From contig JAFRGL010000009.1 in assembly GCA_017433825.1 (NCBI GenBank), positions 1-64,000 of the forward strand: a stretch of DNA of 64,000 bases, written 5' to 3'. Every line of letters begins with the position of its first letter. Positions within the stretch are counted from its first letter, which is position 1. The translations under genes and the position numbers were made by a program. This document shows, one piece after another, positions 33,207 to 40,651 of the stretch. The stretch is from Eubacterium sp. (GTDB lineage Bacteria > Bacillota > Clostridia > Lachnospirales > Lachnospiraceae). Under the pieces are notes generated by a model that was not told the origin of the DNA, made no database searches, and was given only the letters and a program-made list of their open reading frames with translations.

Positions 33207-34073
33207 TTACGGCAGGATATCGGAAAGCGCCGCAAACTGCGGCAGGGAGAGGGTTTCTCCCCTGACGGAAGCGGGAAGGCCGAGTTTTTCCACGGCGGCT
33301 TCCGCCTCCTCTTCTGTAATCTGCAGTTCTTCCGCGCTGCGCAGGCAGTTCACCAGCGTTTTTCTCCGCTGGGAAAACGCCGCGCGGATTATTTTTTTCA
33401 TCTTTTCCGGGTCCTTCACCGGAATCCTGTCTTTTTTGATGTCCATCCGGATAACGGCGCTGGACACCTCCGGCCGGGGAAGGAAACAGTTGGGCGGCAC
33501 ATTTGCCGCAAGATACGCGTCGGCATAATACTGTACCGCAAGGGTCAGCGCGCCGTAATTCTTATTGCCGGGTTCCGCGGCAATCCTCTCCGCCACCTCC
33601 TTCTGGATCATCACGGTAATGGACTGTATGGGCAGTTCCTGCTCCAGAAGATTCATCAGGATGGGCGTGGTGATGTAATACGGCAGGTTTGCCGTCACCT
33701 TTATCCTGCCGCCCGGACAATGCTCTTCGATAAGGGCCCTTAAGTCCAGCTTCAGGACGTCTTCCCAGATAACGGTGATATTGTCCCAGCCTGCCAGGGT
33801 TTCGGCCTGGATGCGTTCCAGGCTTCTGTCAATTTCCACGCAGATGACTTCCTTCGCCGCACTTGCCAGATACTGGGTGAGGGTTCCGATGCCGGGCCCG
33901 ATTTCCAGTACCGCATCCTCCGGGCCGATATCCGCGGCCGCGACGATTTTATCCAGGACAAATGAATCCACGAGGAAATTCTGCCCGAATTTCTTTCTGA
34001 CGCGGAAATCGTATTTCTTCAGGATCTCCGATGTGTTTTTCGCGTTTCCCAGCCAGGGAGCCGGTTTTTCCAT
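33207..34073 (-). CDS. rsmA: 16S rRNA dimethyladenosine transferase
   Basis: 288 residues (KsgA). FGQNFLVD near residue 30 and the SAM motif VLEIGPGIGTLTQYLA, followed by NLPYYITTPILMNLL, are diagnostic. It dimethylates A1518/A1519 late in 30S assembly. The start at 34073 is about 75 bases after the carD stop with a terminator between. Confidence 0.95.
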   Translation of the reverse strand: MEKPAPWLGNAKNTSEILKKYDFRVRKKFGQNFLVDSFVLDKIVAAADIGPEDAVLEIGPGIGTLTQYLASAAKEVICVEIDRSLERIQAETLAGWDNITVIWEDVLKLDLRALIEEHCPGGRIKVTANLPYYITTPILMNLLEQELPIQSITVMIQKEVAERIAAEPGNKNYGALTLAVQYYADAYLAANVPPNCFLPRPEVSSAVIRMDIKKDRIPVKDPEKMKKIIRAAFSQRRKTLVNCLRSAEELQITEEEAEAAVEKLGLPASVRGETLSLPQFAALSDILP

Positions 34074-34133
34074 GCTGTGTATCTCTTTTCTTAAAACATT
34101 TCCGCCGGTGCATCCGCGGATTCCTTTTACAGA

Positions 34134-34171
34134 TAAAAAGCAAGGTCCTCTAACCTTGCGCTGAGGACCTT
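34134..34171 (-). terminator. Terminator of carD
   Basis: AAGGTCCTC (34142-34150) pairs with GAGGACCTT (34163-34171); GCTTTTTATC follows on the minus strand. The right arm lies inside the end of the coding sequence. Confidence 0.82.
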
Positions 34172-34671
34172 CTTTTTTCCTGCATTACTGTTGTGATAAG
34201 CGCCCGGACTTCATCCTTGGATTTCTCCAGGGCGAAGGCCAGTTCCGTGTAGAGCGTATCTTCCGCCTGACGGAAATACCGCTCATCGGTTGCCGTTACC
34301 TTTTTACCCATGGCAATTCTGTCCTGCCCCCTGCGGTACAGACTCTTGATGATGCTCACCAGGTCTGCCGGGTCATTGCTCCGCAGCGTCTCCTTGTACC
34401 TCTGTTCCCTCTGTTTGTCATTTGCTATCCAGGCAGCCTCGATTTCATCCATACAGTAGATAAAATCCATGGCTTCGTCGCCTGTCATGACCGGCCGAAT
34501 CCTGGTTCGGTCCGCGTCCACCGGCACAAACATCTTAAGCCGGCCGTCGTCTTTCGGAAGCAGCACATAATAATCTTTCTCCCGGCTGCTGTCCGTGGTC
34601 ATCTGCACGATCTCCACGACCTGGCAGATGCCGGCATTTGCCTTAACAACATACTCTCCTACCTGATACAT
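34150..34671 (-). CDS. CarD/CdnL-type transcription regulator
   Basis: 173 residues from ATG 34671 (AGAGGTG upstream); an in-frame GTG 24 bases earlier overlaps a possible leader peptide. The N-terminal Tudor-like RNA-polymerase-interacting domain (about 1-60; YQVGEYVVKANAGICQVVEI ... YYVLLPKDDGRLKMFVPVD) is followed by a helical DNA-contacting domain. Members bind the beta subunit and stabilise open complexes at rRNA and other promoters. An eight-residue ORF with a strong SD lies directly upstream. Confidence 0.88.
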   Translation of the reverse strand: MYQVGEYVVKANAGICQVVEIVQMTTDSSREKDYYVLLPKDDGRLKMFVPVDADRTRIRPVMTGDEAMDFIYCMDEIEAAWIANDKQREQRYKETLRSNDPADLVSIIKSLYRRGQDRIAMGKKVTATDERYFRQAEDTLYTELAFALEKSKDEVRALITTVMQEKRRSSAQG

Positions 34672-34681
34672 TCTGTCACCT

Positions 34682-34708
34682 CTAAGGTCTCTCACCGGCT
34701 GTCAGCAC
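34682..34708 (-). CDS. Possible eight-residue leader peptide upstream of carD
   Basis: GTG start at 34708 with a strong AAGGAGG (34717-34723) exactly eight bases upstream, then LTAGERP and a TAG stop ten bases before the carD ATG. No unusual codon run suggests classical attenuation; reinitiation coupling to carD is possible. Read from sequence only. Confidence 0.4.
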   Translation of the reverse strand: MLTAGERP

Positions 34709-34768
34709 TAAAACAGCCTCCTTAAATACGTGTAGACTATTGCCCAATATTACTCTGATAACAAAGCA

Positions 34769-34777
34769 ATTATAGCA
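34769..34777 (-). promoter_or_regulatory. Extended -10 promoter of carD
   Basis: Minus strand: TGC followed by TATAAT (34769-34774), about 100 bases before the carD start. No good -35 was found. Confidence 0.45.
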
Positions 34778-34879
34778 AAAAAATCACTTTCGCGCATGGT
34801 TATATTTTACGAACCGGGTGGCAAAATAAAGAGAAAAAGGTTGTATCAGGTCCCTGCGGAGGAGTATGTCCGGGCCTGT

Positions 34880-35650
34880 TTATTGCTGTGATACGGGCAT
34901 CACATAACAGTGCAGCCCGTCCTCTCCCCTGTAAAAACGCGGAATGACGCCGAAGGCTTCTTCGATATGGCCGGAGCCCAGCACCTCTTCCGCGGTACCG
35001 CTGCATACGACGCCGCCGGCCTTCATCAGTACAACGTGGTCCGCATAGCGCAGCGTTTCTTCAAAATCGTGCAGGATCATGATAATGGTCTTGCCCGCGT
35101 CCGCCAGTGCCCTTGCCCGGTCCAGAAGCTCAAACTGGTTCCTGATATCCAGATACGTGGTAGGCTCATCCATCAGGATGACTTCTGTATCCTGGGCCAG
35201 GGCCATGGCGAGGTACACTTTCTGTCTCTGGCCGCCGGAGAGGTTCTCCATGCTGCGGTGCGCCAGCTCCGTAAGGCCCATCCACTCCATCGCCCGTCCG
35301 ACGATTTCATAGTCTTCCTTCCGGTACCGTCTCGGATAGCCAAGATAGGGGAACCGGCCGTGCATGATCATTTTTTCCACTTCGATGTCGCCCGCAACCC
35401 GGCTCTGGGGAAGGTAGGCAATCTTTCTGGCCAGTTCTTTCTGTGTGTATTCCGCCAGGGATTCGCCGTTTAAGGTTATGGTTCCCTCCGCTTCCGGCAC
35501 CAGGCGGATGATGGACCGGATGGTGGTGCTTTTACCGCACCCGTTCGGGCCGATAATGACGGAAATCTGCCCCTCTTTAAATTCCGCATTAATGTCGTTT
35601 AAAACTCTGCTGCCTTCTATTTCTGCCTGCAGGCCTTCAATCTGGATCAT
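34880..35650 (-). CDS. ABC importer ATPase, iron/heme/cobalamin type
   Basis: 256 residues of the FecE/BtuD/HmuV group: Walker A GPNGCGKST (about 35-43), Q-loop YLPQSRVAG, signature LSGGQRQKVYLAMAL, Walker B VILMDEPTTYLD and a switch His in ILHDF. It energises the permease with which it overlaps by four bases (ATGA). Last gene of the operon that starts at the cobalt chelatase. Confidence 0.92.
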   Translation of the reverse strand: MIQIEGLQAEIEGSRVLNDINAEFKEGQISVIIGPNGCGKSTTIRSIIRLVPEAEGTITLNGESLAEYTQKELARKIAYLPQSRVAGDIEVEKMIMHGRFPYLGYPRRYRKEDYEIVGRAMEWMGLTELAHRSMENLSGGQRQKVYLAMALAQDTEVILMDEPTTYLDIRNQFELLDRARALADAGKTIIMILHDFEETLRYADHVVLMKAGGVVCSGTAEEVLGSGHIEEAFGVIPRFYRGEDGLHCYVMPVSQQ

Positions 35651-36663
35651 GTCTGTTTCTTCTCCCTCCTTTTCAGCAGCAGCCAGACGAAGAAAGGTCC
35701 GCCGATGGCGCTTAAGAGTATGCCTGTCGGGAGTTCATAGGGGGAAAATATCATCCTGGCAGCCAGATCGCAGACCGAAACAAGCGCAGCACCGGTTACG
35801 GCGCAGAACGGCAGCAGCAAAGTACTGCTGTTTCCGATGAGCCTTCTGGCAATGTGGGGCACAATCAGGCCCACGAAGCCCAGGATGCCGGCAATCATTA
35901 CGCTGGTCCCCGCCAGAAGCGCAGCCATGGTCAGAAAGAAATTTCTCATTGGTGTTACTTTTATGCCCAGCGACTGTGCCGTATCATCTCCCAGGGAAAG
36001 CACCTCCAGATCATGGCTTAAGGAACAGACGACGATGACCGCTGCAACCACGAGGATGGCGCAGGGAAGCAGCCTGGACTGGTTGACGGAGGAAAATCCG
36101 CCCACCCTGAAATCCGCATTGGCCAGGGCCGCATCCGGCACCATGGTGGTAATGCCTTCCGTAACCGCGCTTAAGCAGGCTGTCACCGCCACACCGCTTA
36201 AAACCACTGTGGTTCGTGCAGCACCGATTTTCCTGCCGATGGCCACCACCAGGAAGGTGGCGCCCAAAGCGCCTGCAAAAGCAAATCCCGCCACCGCCCA
36301 GGCGGTATAAAGGCCGATGGCGGAACATACCGCGACCGCCAGGCCGGCACCGGCATTTACGCCGATGATATGGGGAGAAGCCAGCTGGTTGGCCAGCACC
36401 TTCTGGATCACCGCACCTGCTGTCGCCAGGGCCGCACCGGAAAGCAGTGTGGCTGCCGTCCTCGGAAGCCGTACATACCAGAGAATTCTGGCAGCGGAAG
36501 ACGTGCCGGGTCCGGAAACCAGGGCCTCCCAGAGTCTGGAAAGGCTCATTCCCGACGCGCCAAGACAGATATTCAGGAGCACGGCCGCCAGAAGGATGAC
36601 CACTGCCAGCAGCAGCACCAGCTTCCCGTTAATCCTCGAAGAGGATTTTTTCGAGTTCTTCAT
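35647..36663 (-). CDS. FecCD-family ABC importer permease
   Basis: 338 residues, about ten membrane helices, with FecCD signatures (YVRLPRTAATLLSGAALATAG; GFVGLIVPHIARRLIG; CDLAARM). Its start lies 35 bases inside the binding-protein gene; the overlap is longer than usual, but no better start was found. It would form the channel for a chelated metal or tetrapyrrole. Confidence 0.92.
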   Translation of the reverse strand: MKNSKKSSSRINGKLVLLLAVVILLAAVLLNICLGASGMSLSRLWEALVSGPGTSSAARILWYVRLPRTAATLLSGAALATAGAVIQKVLANQLASPHIIGVNAGAGLAVAVCSAIGLYTAWAVAGFAFAGALGATFLVVAIGRKIGAARTTVVLSGVAVTACLSAVTEGITTMVPDAALANADFRVGGFSSVNQSRLLPCAILVVAAVIVVCSLSHDLEVLSLGDDTAQSLGIKVTPMRNFFLTMAALLAGTSVMIAGILGFVGLIVPHIARRLIGNSSTLLLPFCAVTGAALVSVCDLAARMIFSPYELPTGILLSAIGGPFFVWLLLKRREKKQT

Positions 36664-37669
36664 ATGCAGTTCCCCAGCGGTTGTTCGGCTTGAAGTGATA
36701 AAGCTTCTTGTCCAAATAGAAAAGTCTGCCCTCCTTTACAGCCGTAAGTCCGGACCAGGCAGGATTGCTCATCAGCGTTTCATCTAAAAGTTTCTGCATG
36801 CCTTCCGTATCGTCACCCTGCTGTACGATGAAGATGAAGTCCGGGTCTTCTTCGATTATTTTCTCCAGGCTCAAATCCTCCAGAAGGCCGCTTCCGTCGG
36901 CAATGTTGACAACGCCCAGGTCTGCCAGCATTTCGCCGGCAACCGTACCGGAGCTGCCCTTTGCATGCACGCCGGAAGCCGCTGCACGGATAAGCAGCAC
37001 CTTCGGCGCGCCTTTTTCGGAAACCGCGGCCTCCGCCGCCGCTTTCACCGCGTCAACCTGCGTTTTTACGGCAGTACCGTTGGTTTCGAAAAGGTCGTCG
37101 CGCATCGTTATCTGTGTGCAGGCGGCAAGCATCCGCAGATAATCGTCAAAATTGTTGACCTCGAAATACAGTACGTTCAGCTTCGCGTTTTCAAAGGTTT
37201 CCAGCGCAGCCTTATGGCTGGTGCTGCCTGCGCTGGCAATGATAAGATCCGGGTCCGTGTCGAAAATCAGTTCCATGTTGAGGTCCTTGGTGCTGCCCAG
37301 GTTCACAACATCCTCTGAAAGGCCGAAGTCGTAGTCCTCCCAGGCATCCTTCACCGCCGCGCTGATTTCACCGCCGGCAAGAAGCCAGGTTTCGGCATAG
37401 CTGCCGTTTAATACGGCTACCTTCTGAGGAGGCCTGTGCAGTTCCACCGTCCGGCCCAGGTCATCGGTGATTTCCACATAATAATCAGAATAATAGGCTG
37501 AATAGTCAGATATTTCCGCCTGTTCGCTGCTGCTGCCAAATGACCAGGAGGCGGTTTCCGTACTGCTGTTTTCGCTGCTTTTTTCACTGTTTTCATTCGA
37601 ACTGCCGCACCCGGCCAGCAGGCCTGCGCAAAGCGCAGCTGCCAGAAGGAAGGCTGAAAGCTTTCTCAT
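36629..37669 (-). CDS. ABC importer substrate-binding lipoprotein
   Basis: 346 residues. Signal peptide with lipobox LAGC (Cys21), a Ser/Glu-rich linker (about 22-50), then a periplasmic-binding fold of the BtuF/FepB class (VEITDDLGRTVELHRPPQKVAVLNGSYAE; LIFDTDPDLIIASAGST). The neighbours that chelate cobalt or oxidise precorrin-2 suggest a cobalt, heme or corrinoid ligand over a siderophore. Tyr-rich residues 55-66 (YSAYYSDYY) are notable. Confidence 0.88.
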   Translation of the reverse strand: MRKLSAFLLAAALCAGLLAGCGSSNENSEKSSENSSTETASWSFGSSSEQAEISDYSAYYSDYYVEITDDLGRTVELHRPPQKVAVLNGSYAETWLLAGGEISAAVKDAWEDYDFGLSEDVVNLGSTKDLNMELIFDTDPDLIIASAGSTSHKAALETFENAKLNVLYFEVNNFDDYLRMLAACTQITMRDDLFETNGTAVKTQVDAVKAAAEAAVSEKGAPKVLLIRAAASGVHAKGSSGTVAGEMLADLGVVNIADGSGLLEDLSLEKIIEEDPDFIFIVQQGDDTEGMQKLLDETLMSNPAWSGLTAVKEGRLFYLDKKLYHFKPNNRWGTAYEELEKILFED

Positions 37670-37706
37670 GGTGTTATTCTCCTCCGGTATAGTTAGTCAA
37701 ATCGGT

Positions 37707-38342
37707 TTACAGATTCATTTCCTGCGCCGTTATCTCCCGGACGTCCTCGATTTCTTCCTCCGTAAGCGGCCTGTTTTCGGCCATCATCCGGTCAAAACAC
37801 CGGTGCAGGAAGATACGGCGTACGGACTGGTCATCGAAGAAGCGGCGGGAAACCGGCCGCAGGGCTGCCATGGCAGCCAGGATATCGTCCAGCCTGTCCG
37901 GGATATCTTCCGCCAGCCGGTCACGAAGCCAGGCGGAAGCAACCGGGCTTGCGCCTTTACTGGAAACCGCAATCACGGTGTGCCCTTTTGAATAAACGGC
38001 CGGGAAGATGGCCGTACAGGCCTCACCGTGCCCCGCGCAGTTATAGGGAATTCCGTGGTTTCTGCAGTATGCGGAGAGGATTTCCTCCGCCTGCGGATTG
38101 CCCGTGGCATCCACCACCAGGGCTTTCCCTGCCATTTCTTCTTCCGCATTCCCGGCCGAAAGCCTCTTGTTTACCAGTCGCACCGGGAGCTTTTTCAGCC
38201 CTTCGCAGAAGGAAGACGACATCACCGTCACGTCCGCGCCGTATCCGGCCAGAAGCTCCGCCTTGTGCAGGGCGATCTCCTGACCGCCCGCAATCATTAC
38301 CGGCATATCCTGCCAGTCAATCAAAATCGGAAAAAATGCCAT
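37707..38342 (-). CDS. Precorrin-2 dehydrogenase/sirohydrochlorin ferrochelatase-like protein
   Basis: 211 residues, the size of Met8p/SirC. The N-terminal NAD-binding half (PILIDWQDMPVMIAGGQEIALHKAELL) departs from the usual GGGxVAxRK signature. A helical dimerisation part follows (VSSKGASPVASAWLRDRLAEDIP). It would oxidise precorrin-2 to sirohydrochlorin, supplying the CbiK-type chelatase encoded just upstream, and so feed cobalamin or siroheme. The siroheme-type reductase at 3715 is a possible user. Confidence 0.82.
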   Translation of the reverse strand: MAFFPILIDWQDMPVMIAGGQEIALHKAELLAGYGADVTVMSSSFCEGLKKLPVRLVNKRLSAGNAEEEMAGKALVVDATGNPQAEEILSAYCRNHGIPYNCAGHGEACTAIFPAVYSKGHTVIAVSSKGASPVASAWLRDRLAEDIPDRLDDILAAMAALRPVSRRFFDDQSVRRIFLHRCFDRMMAENRPLTEEEIEDVREITAQEMNL

Positions 38343-38354
38343 CTTGTCTTCCCC

Positions 38355-39140
38355 TTATGCCAGCGCTTCCTTTGCGTGCGCCGTGTACAGTGCGCGGACA
38401 GCTTCGAATTCTCCCAGGCCTTTTAAGATACATTCGACTTCGCAGCCTTCCGCGGCTATCTGATTCTTCCAGGAATCCGGTTCGTCGCCTGCCATGTCAT
38501 TTGTGGCGTGGTCGCCGGCCACCACCAGAAGCGGCGCCAGGTATACCTTTTCAGGCTTCCTTTCCCGGATTTTCTCCATGACCGGTTCAAATCCGGGCTC
38601 GAATTCCACAGTGCCCAGGGCAAAGTTTTCATGACCGTCCTTTTCAAAACAGCCGGCAAGCCATTTATAGGCAGCGCATTCTTCCTTTTCACTGCCGTGG
38701 CCCATCAGTACCAGCATTTCATTTTCCTTTACGCCGGCATATATCTCTTCCATCACGGCCGCAAGCTTTTCCGCGTCCTTTTCATCCGCAATCAGCGGCC
38801 GGGCAACGGTTATTTTTGCAAACCGGTCTTTATACGTCTCCAGTACACTGCAGATTTTAATGTCAAATTCATTGCCTTCCAGAAGATGCGTCGGAACCAC
38901 CAGAAGATCGGAGAAGCCGTCTTCCGCCATCGCTTCCAGTGCTTCTTCCACGGACAGAATCTTTTCTCCCGTGGTCTTCAGAAGCTTTTTGCGGATGAAA
39001 CCGCTGGTCCAGGCGCTGAAACCGGTTCTGTCCGGAAATGCTGCATAAAGTGTCTCTTCCAGTGCGTCAATGGTAACTTTCCGGGTCTCAGGATAGGAAG
39101 TACCGAAACTTACAGCCAGCAATGCTTTTTTATTGTCCAT
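38355..39140 (-). CDS. cbiK: Sirohydrochlorin cobaltochelatase
   Basis: 261 residues of the CbiK group, which inserts Co2+ into sirohydrochlorin for anaerobic B12 synthesis, without ATP. Opens with KKALLAVSFGTSYPETRKVTI; metal and tetrapyrrole residues are expected in LVLMGHGSEKEE and in VAGDHATNDMAGDEPDSWK. Some homologues may act with iron or nickel. First gene of a five-gene operon (promoter 39168-39196) with the dehydrogenase and ABC importer. No signal peptide, so it acts in the cytosol. Confidence 0.9.
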   Translation of the reverse strand: MDNKKALLAVSFGTSYPETRKVTIDALEETLYAAFPDRTGFSAWTSGFIRKKLLKTTGEKILSVEEALEAMAEDGFSDLLVVPTHLLEGNEFDIKICSVLETYKDRFAKITVARPLIADEKDAEKLAAVMEEIYAGVKENEMLVLMGHGSEKEECAAYKWLAGCFEKDGHENFALGTVEFEPGFEPVMEKIRERKPEKVYLAPLLVVAGDHATNDMAGDEPDSWKNQIAAEGCEVECILKGLGEFEAVRALYTAHAKEALA

Positions 39141-39167
39141 AGCAGTCCCTCTTTTCTGTTTTTTTTA

Positions 39168-39196
39168 ATAATAACATTAACAATGGGAACAGGCAA
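39168..39196 (-). promoter_or_regulatory. Promoter of the cobalt/siroheme/ABC operon
   Basis: Minus strand: -35 TTGCCT (39191-39196), 17 bases, -10 TATTAT (39168-39173), about 27 bases before the cbiK ATG. I looked for a cobalamin riboswitch in the region upstream and saw no B12-box. Confidence 0.6.
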
Positions 39197-39244
39197 TATG
39201 TATAAGAATTAGTTATAGGTAAAAAAGAGAAAAAAGGGATCAGA

Positions 39245-39268
39245 AAAGAGGCTGCCAGCAGCCTCTTT
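39245..39268. terminator. Isolated perfect hairpin in the 523-base gap
   Basis: AAAGAGGCTGC and GCAGCCTCTTT form an 11-base stem with almost no loop; on the minus strand TTTTCTG follows. The rest of the gap from 39270 to 39540 is AT-rich in part, with no gene or clear motif that I can support. Confidence 0.5.
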
Positions 39269-39574
39269 CGTCAGGAAGGATTCCGGTCAAACCGGATTAT
39301 GAAAAAGAAAAAAGTGTTAATATTTGCTCTTCTGATGTTATGGTAACGGATAAATATGAGTAAAAGATGAGTCAATTGTAACGAATTTGTAAATAAGATG
39401 TAAATTCGCATCCGGACGCGGATTCCGGTCTTAAACAGGCATCCCGGCGCCGGCCGCAATCCGCAAATAGTTCGGAAAAGCTTTACGGCTGGTTCATATT
39501 CCGTTCATAAATACCATCTACAATAACAATCAGCAAGAGCTTGACATTTTCTTTGTGTTTATATTTTTCATAAT

Positions 39575-39664
39575 AATTGCCCCGGTCGGTTAACGTCCGG
39601 GGCACTCCTCGTTTTATAAGGCTGCCGCGTCCGGATTTTCCCTGCCGGACGCGGCGTTTTTATT
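39575..39664 (+). ncRNA. Candidate small RNA with two hairpins and a terminator
   Basis: Two strong stems lie in tandem: GCCCCGG/CCGGGGC (39579-39603) and GCCGCGTCCGG/CCGGACGCGGC (39624-39655). The second is followed by GTTTTTATTT only on the plus strand, although the only adjacent gene runs on the minus strand. A TTGACA at 39541 could be a -35, but no well-spaced -10 follows. The 3' end looks real; the 5' end and expression are unproven. The alternative is a weak terminator pair for the esterase gene. Confidence 0.35.
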
Positions 39665-40623
39665 TATTTCAGGTGTTTGTCGAAGAAGGCGAAAATCTTA
39701 TCCTGGAACGGCTTCGTCAGAAATGCCGGGTCCGCATGGGTAAGGCCTTCGAACAGCTCCATTTCCGCGCTTCCTTCACCGCAGATTTTCAGCATTTTCT
39801 CATACATTTCCTTTGAATTCTGGTAGGCCACCAGGGGATCCGCCAGGCCGTGCAGGAACAGCACCGGCGGCATGTCCGTATTGACCATGTTGATCGGAGA
39901 CACCAGGTTGATGAGATTCTGGATGTCCTCACCGAACATCACGTCATACAGCGACGGTTTCGCTTTCCTGCCCATTCTGGGCACCTTGCTTTCCAGGAAC
40001 CATTCGTCCTCCTTATCCGGGTCAAAGCAGGATACACCGTAAAGGCTTACACAGCAGGAAAGCTTCGTGGATTCGCCTTCAAAGCCGAAGGGGCCTTCGT
40101 ACTCCGGATGGTTCTGGGTTACCGCGTTCATCAAAGTGATGTGTCCGCCGGCGGAATCGCCCATCATGCCGAAGCGTTCCGGATCCAGCTTGTATTCCGC
40201 CGCATGCGCGCGCAGGAACCGGATGGCGGTTTTTACATCCCAGATGTATTCCGGGAAAGCAACAGTGGGCACCAGCCGGTAATCAATGCCCACCACCGCG
40301 TAGCCGCGGTTTACACCGTCAATTGCCAGATCAATGGCTGAGGAATCCCTCGTGCCCAGCACCCAGCCGCCGCCGTGTACGTACAGCACAGCCGGGAACG
40401 GTCCGTCGCCCTCTTCCGGCAGATAGATGTCCAGAAGCTGCCCCTCTTCCGGGCCGTAGGCGATATTGCACCACTGCCTTTTGATATGCTCCACGTGAAT
40501 CTCTTTGGGCATTACCAGCGCGCCTAAAGCCATGGCGTCTTCCGGTTTCATATACTCAAACCGGTCATCCGGTATGATCACCGCACCTTCCACTGCCATT
40601 CCGTTCATTTTCGGTCTTGCCAT
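39664..40623 (-). CDS. Alpha/beta hydrolase, HSL-type esterase
   Basis: 319 residues from ATG 40623 (AGGAGG upstream). Oxyanion-hole motif HGGGW (YVHGGGWVLGTRD), nucleophile elbow GDSAGG, acid in LHGLADPLVAY and His in GLTHADP, the full hormone-sensitive-lipase/BD-FAE pattern. No signal peptide, so a cytosolic esterase acting on short acyl or acetyl groups, possibly of sugars or xenobiotics. Monocistronic by spacing. Confidence 0.88.
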   Translation of the reverse strand: MARPKMNGMAVEGAVIIPDDRFEYMKPEDAMALGALVMPKEIHVEHIKRQWCNIAYGPEEGQLLDIYLPEEGDGPFPAVLYVHGGGWVLGTRDSSAIDLAIDGVNRGYAVVGIDYRLVPTVAFPEYIWDVKTAIRFLRAHAAEYKLDPERFGMMGDSAGGHITLMNAVTQNHPEYEGPFGFEGESTKLSCCVSLYGVSCFDPDKEDEWFLESKVPRMGRKAKPSLYDVMFGEDIQNLINLVSPINMVNTDMPPVLFLHGLADPLVAYQNSKEMYEKMLKICGEGSAEMELFEGLTHADPAFLTKPFQDKIFAFFDKHLK

Positions 40624-40651
40624 AATTTTCCTCCTTCTGTGTGTTCTGTTT

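Noticed and set aside
37707-38342. Full CysG
   Set aside because: Only the dehydrogenase/chelatase half is present; no uroporphyrinogen methyltransferase domain in this gene or next to it.
39271-39459. 62-codon minus-strand ORF in the gap upstream of cbiK
   Set aside because: No ribosome site and Phe/Ile-rich noise from AT-rich DNA; no support as a gene.
39141-39663. Cobalamin riboswitch ahead of cbiK
   Set aside because: Looked for the conserved B12 box and its core on the minus strand and found none.
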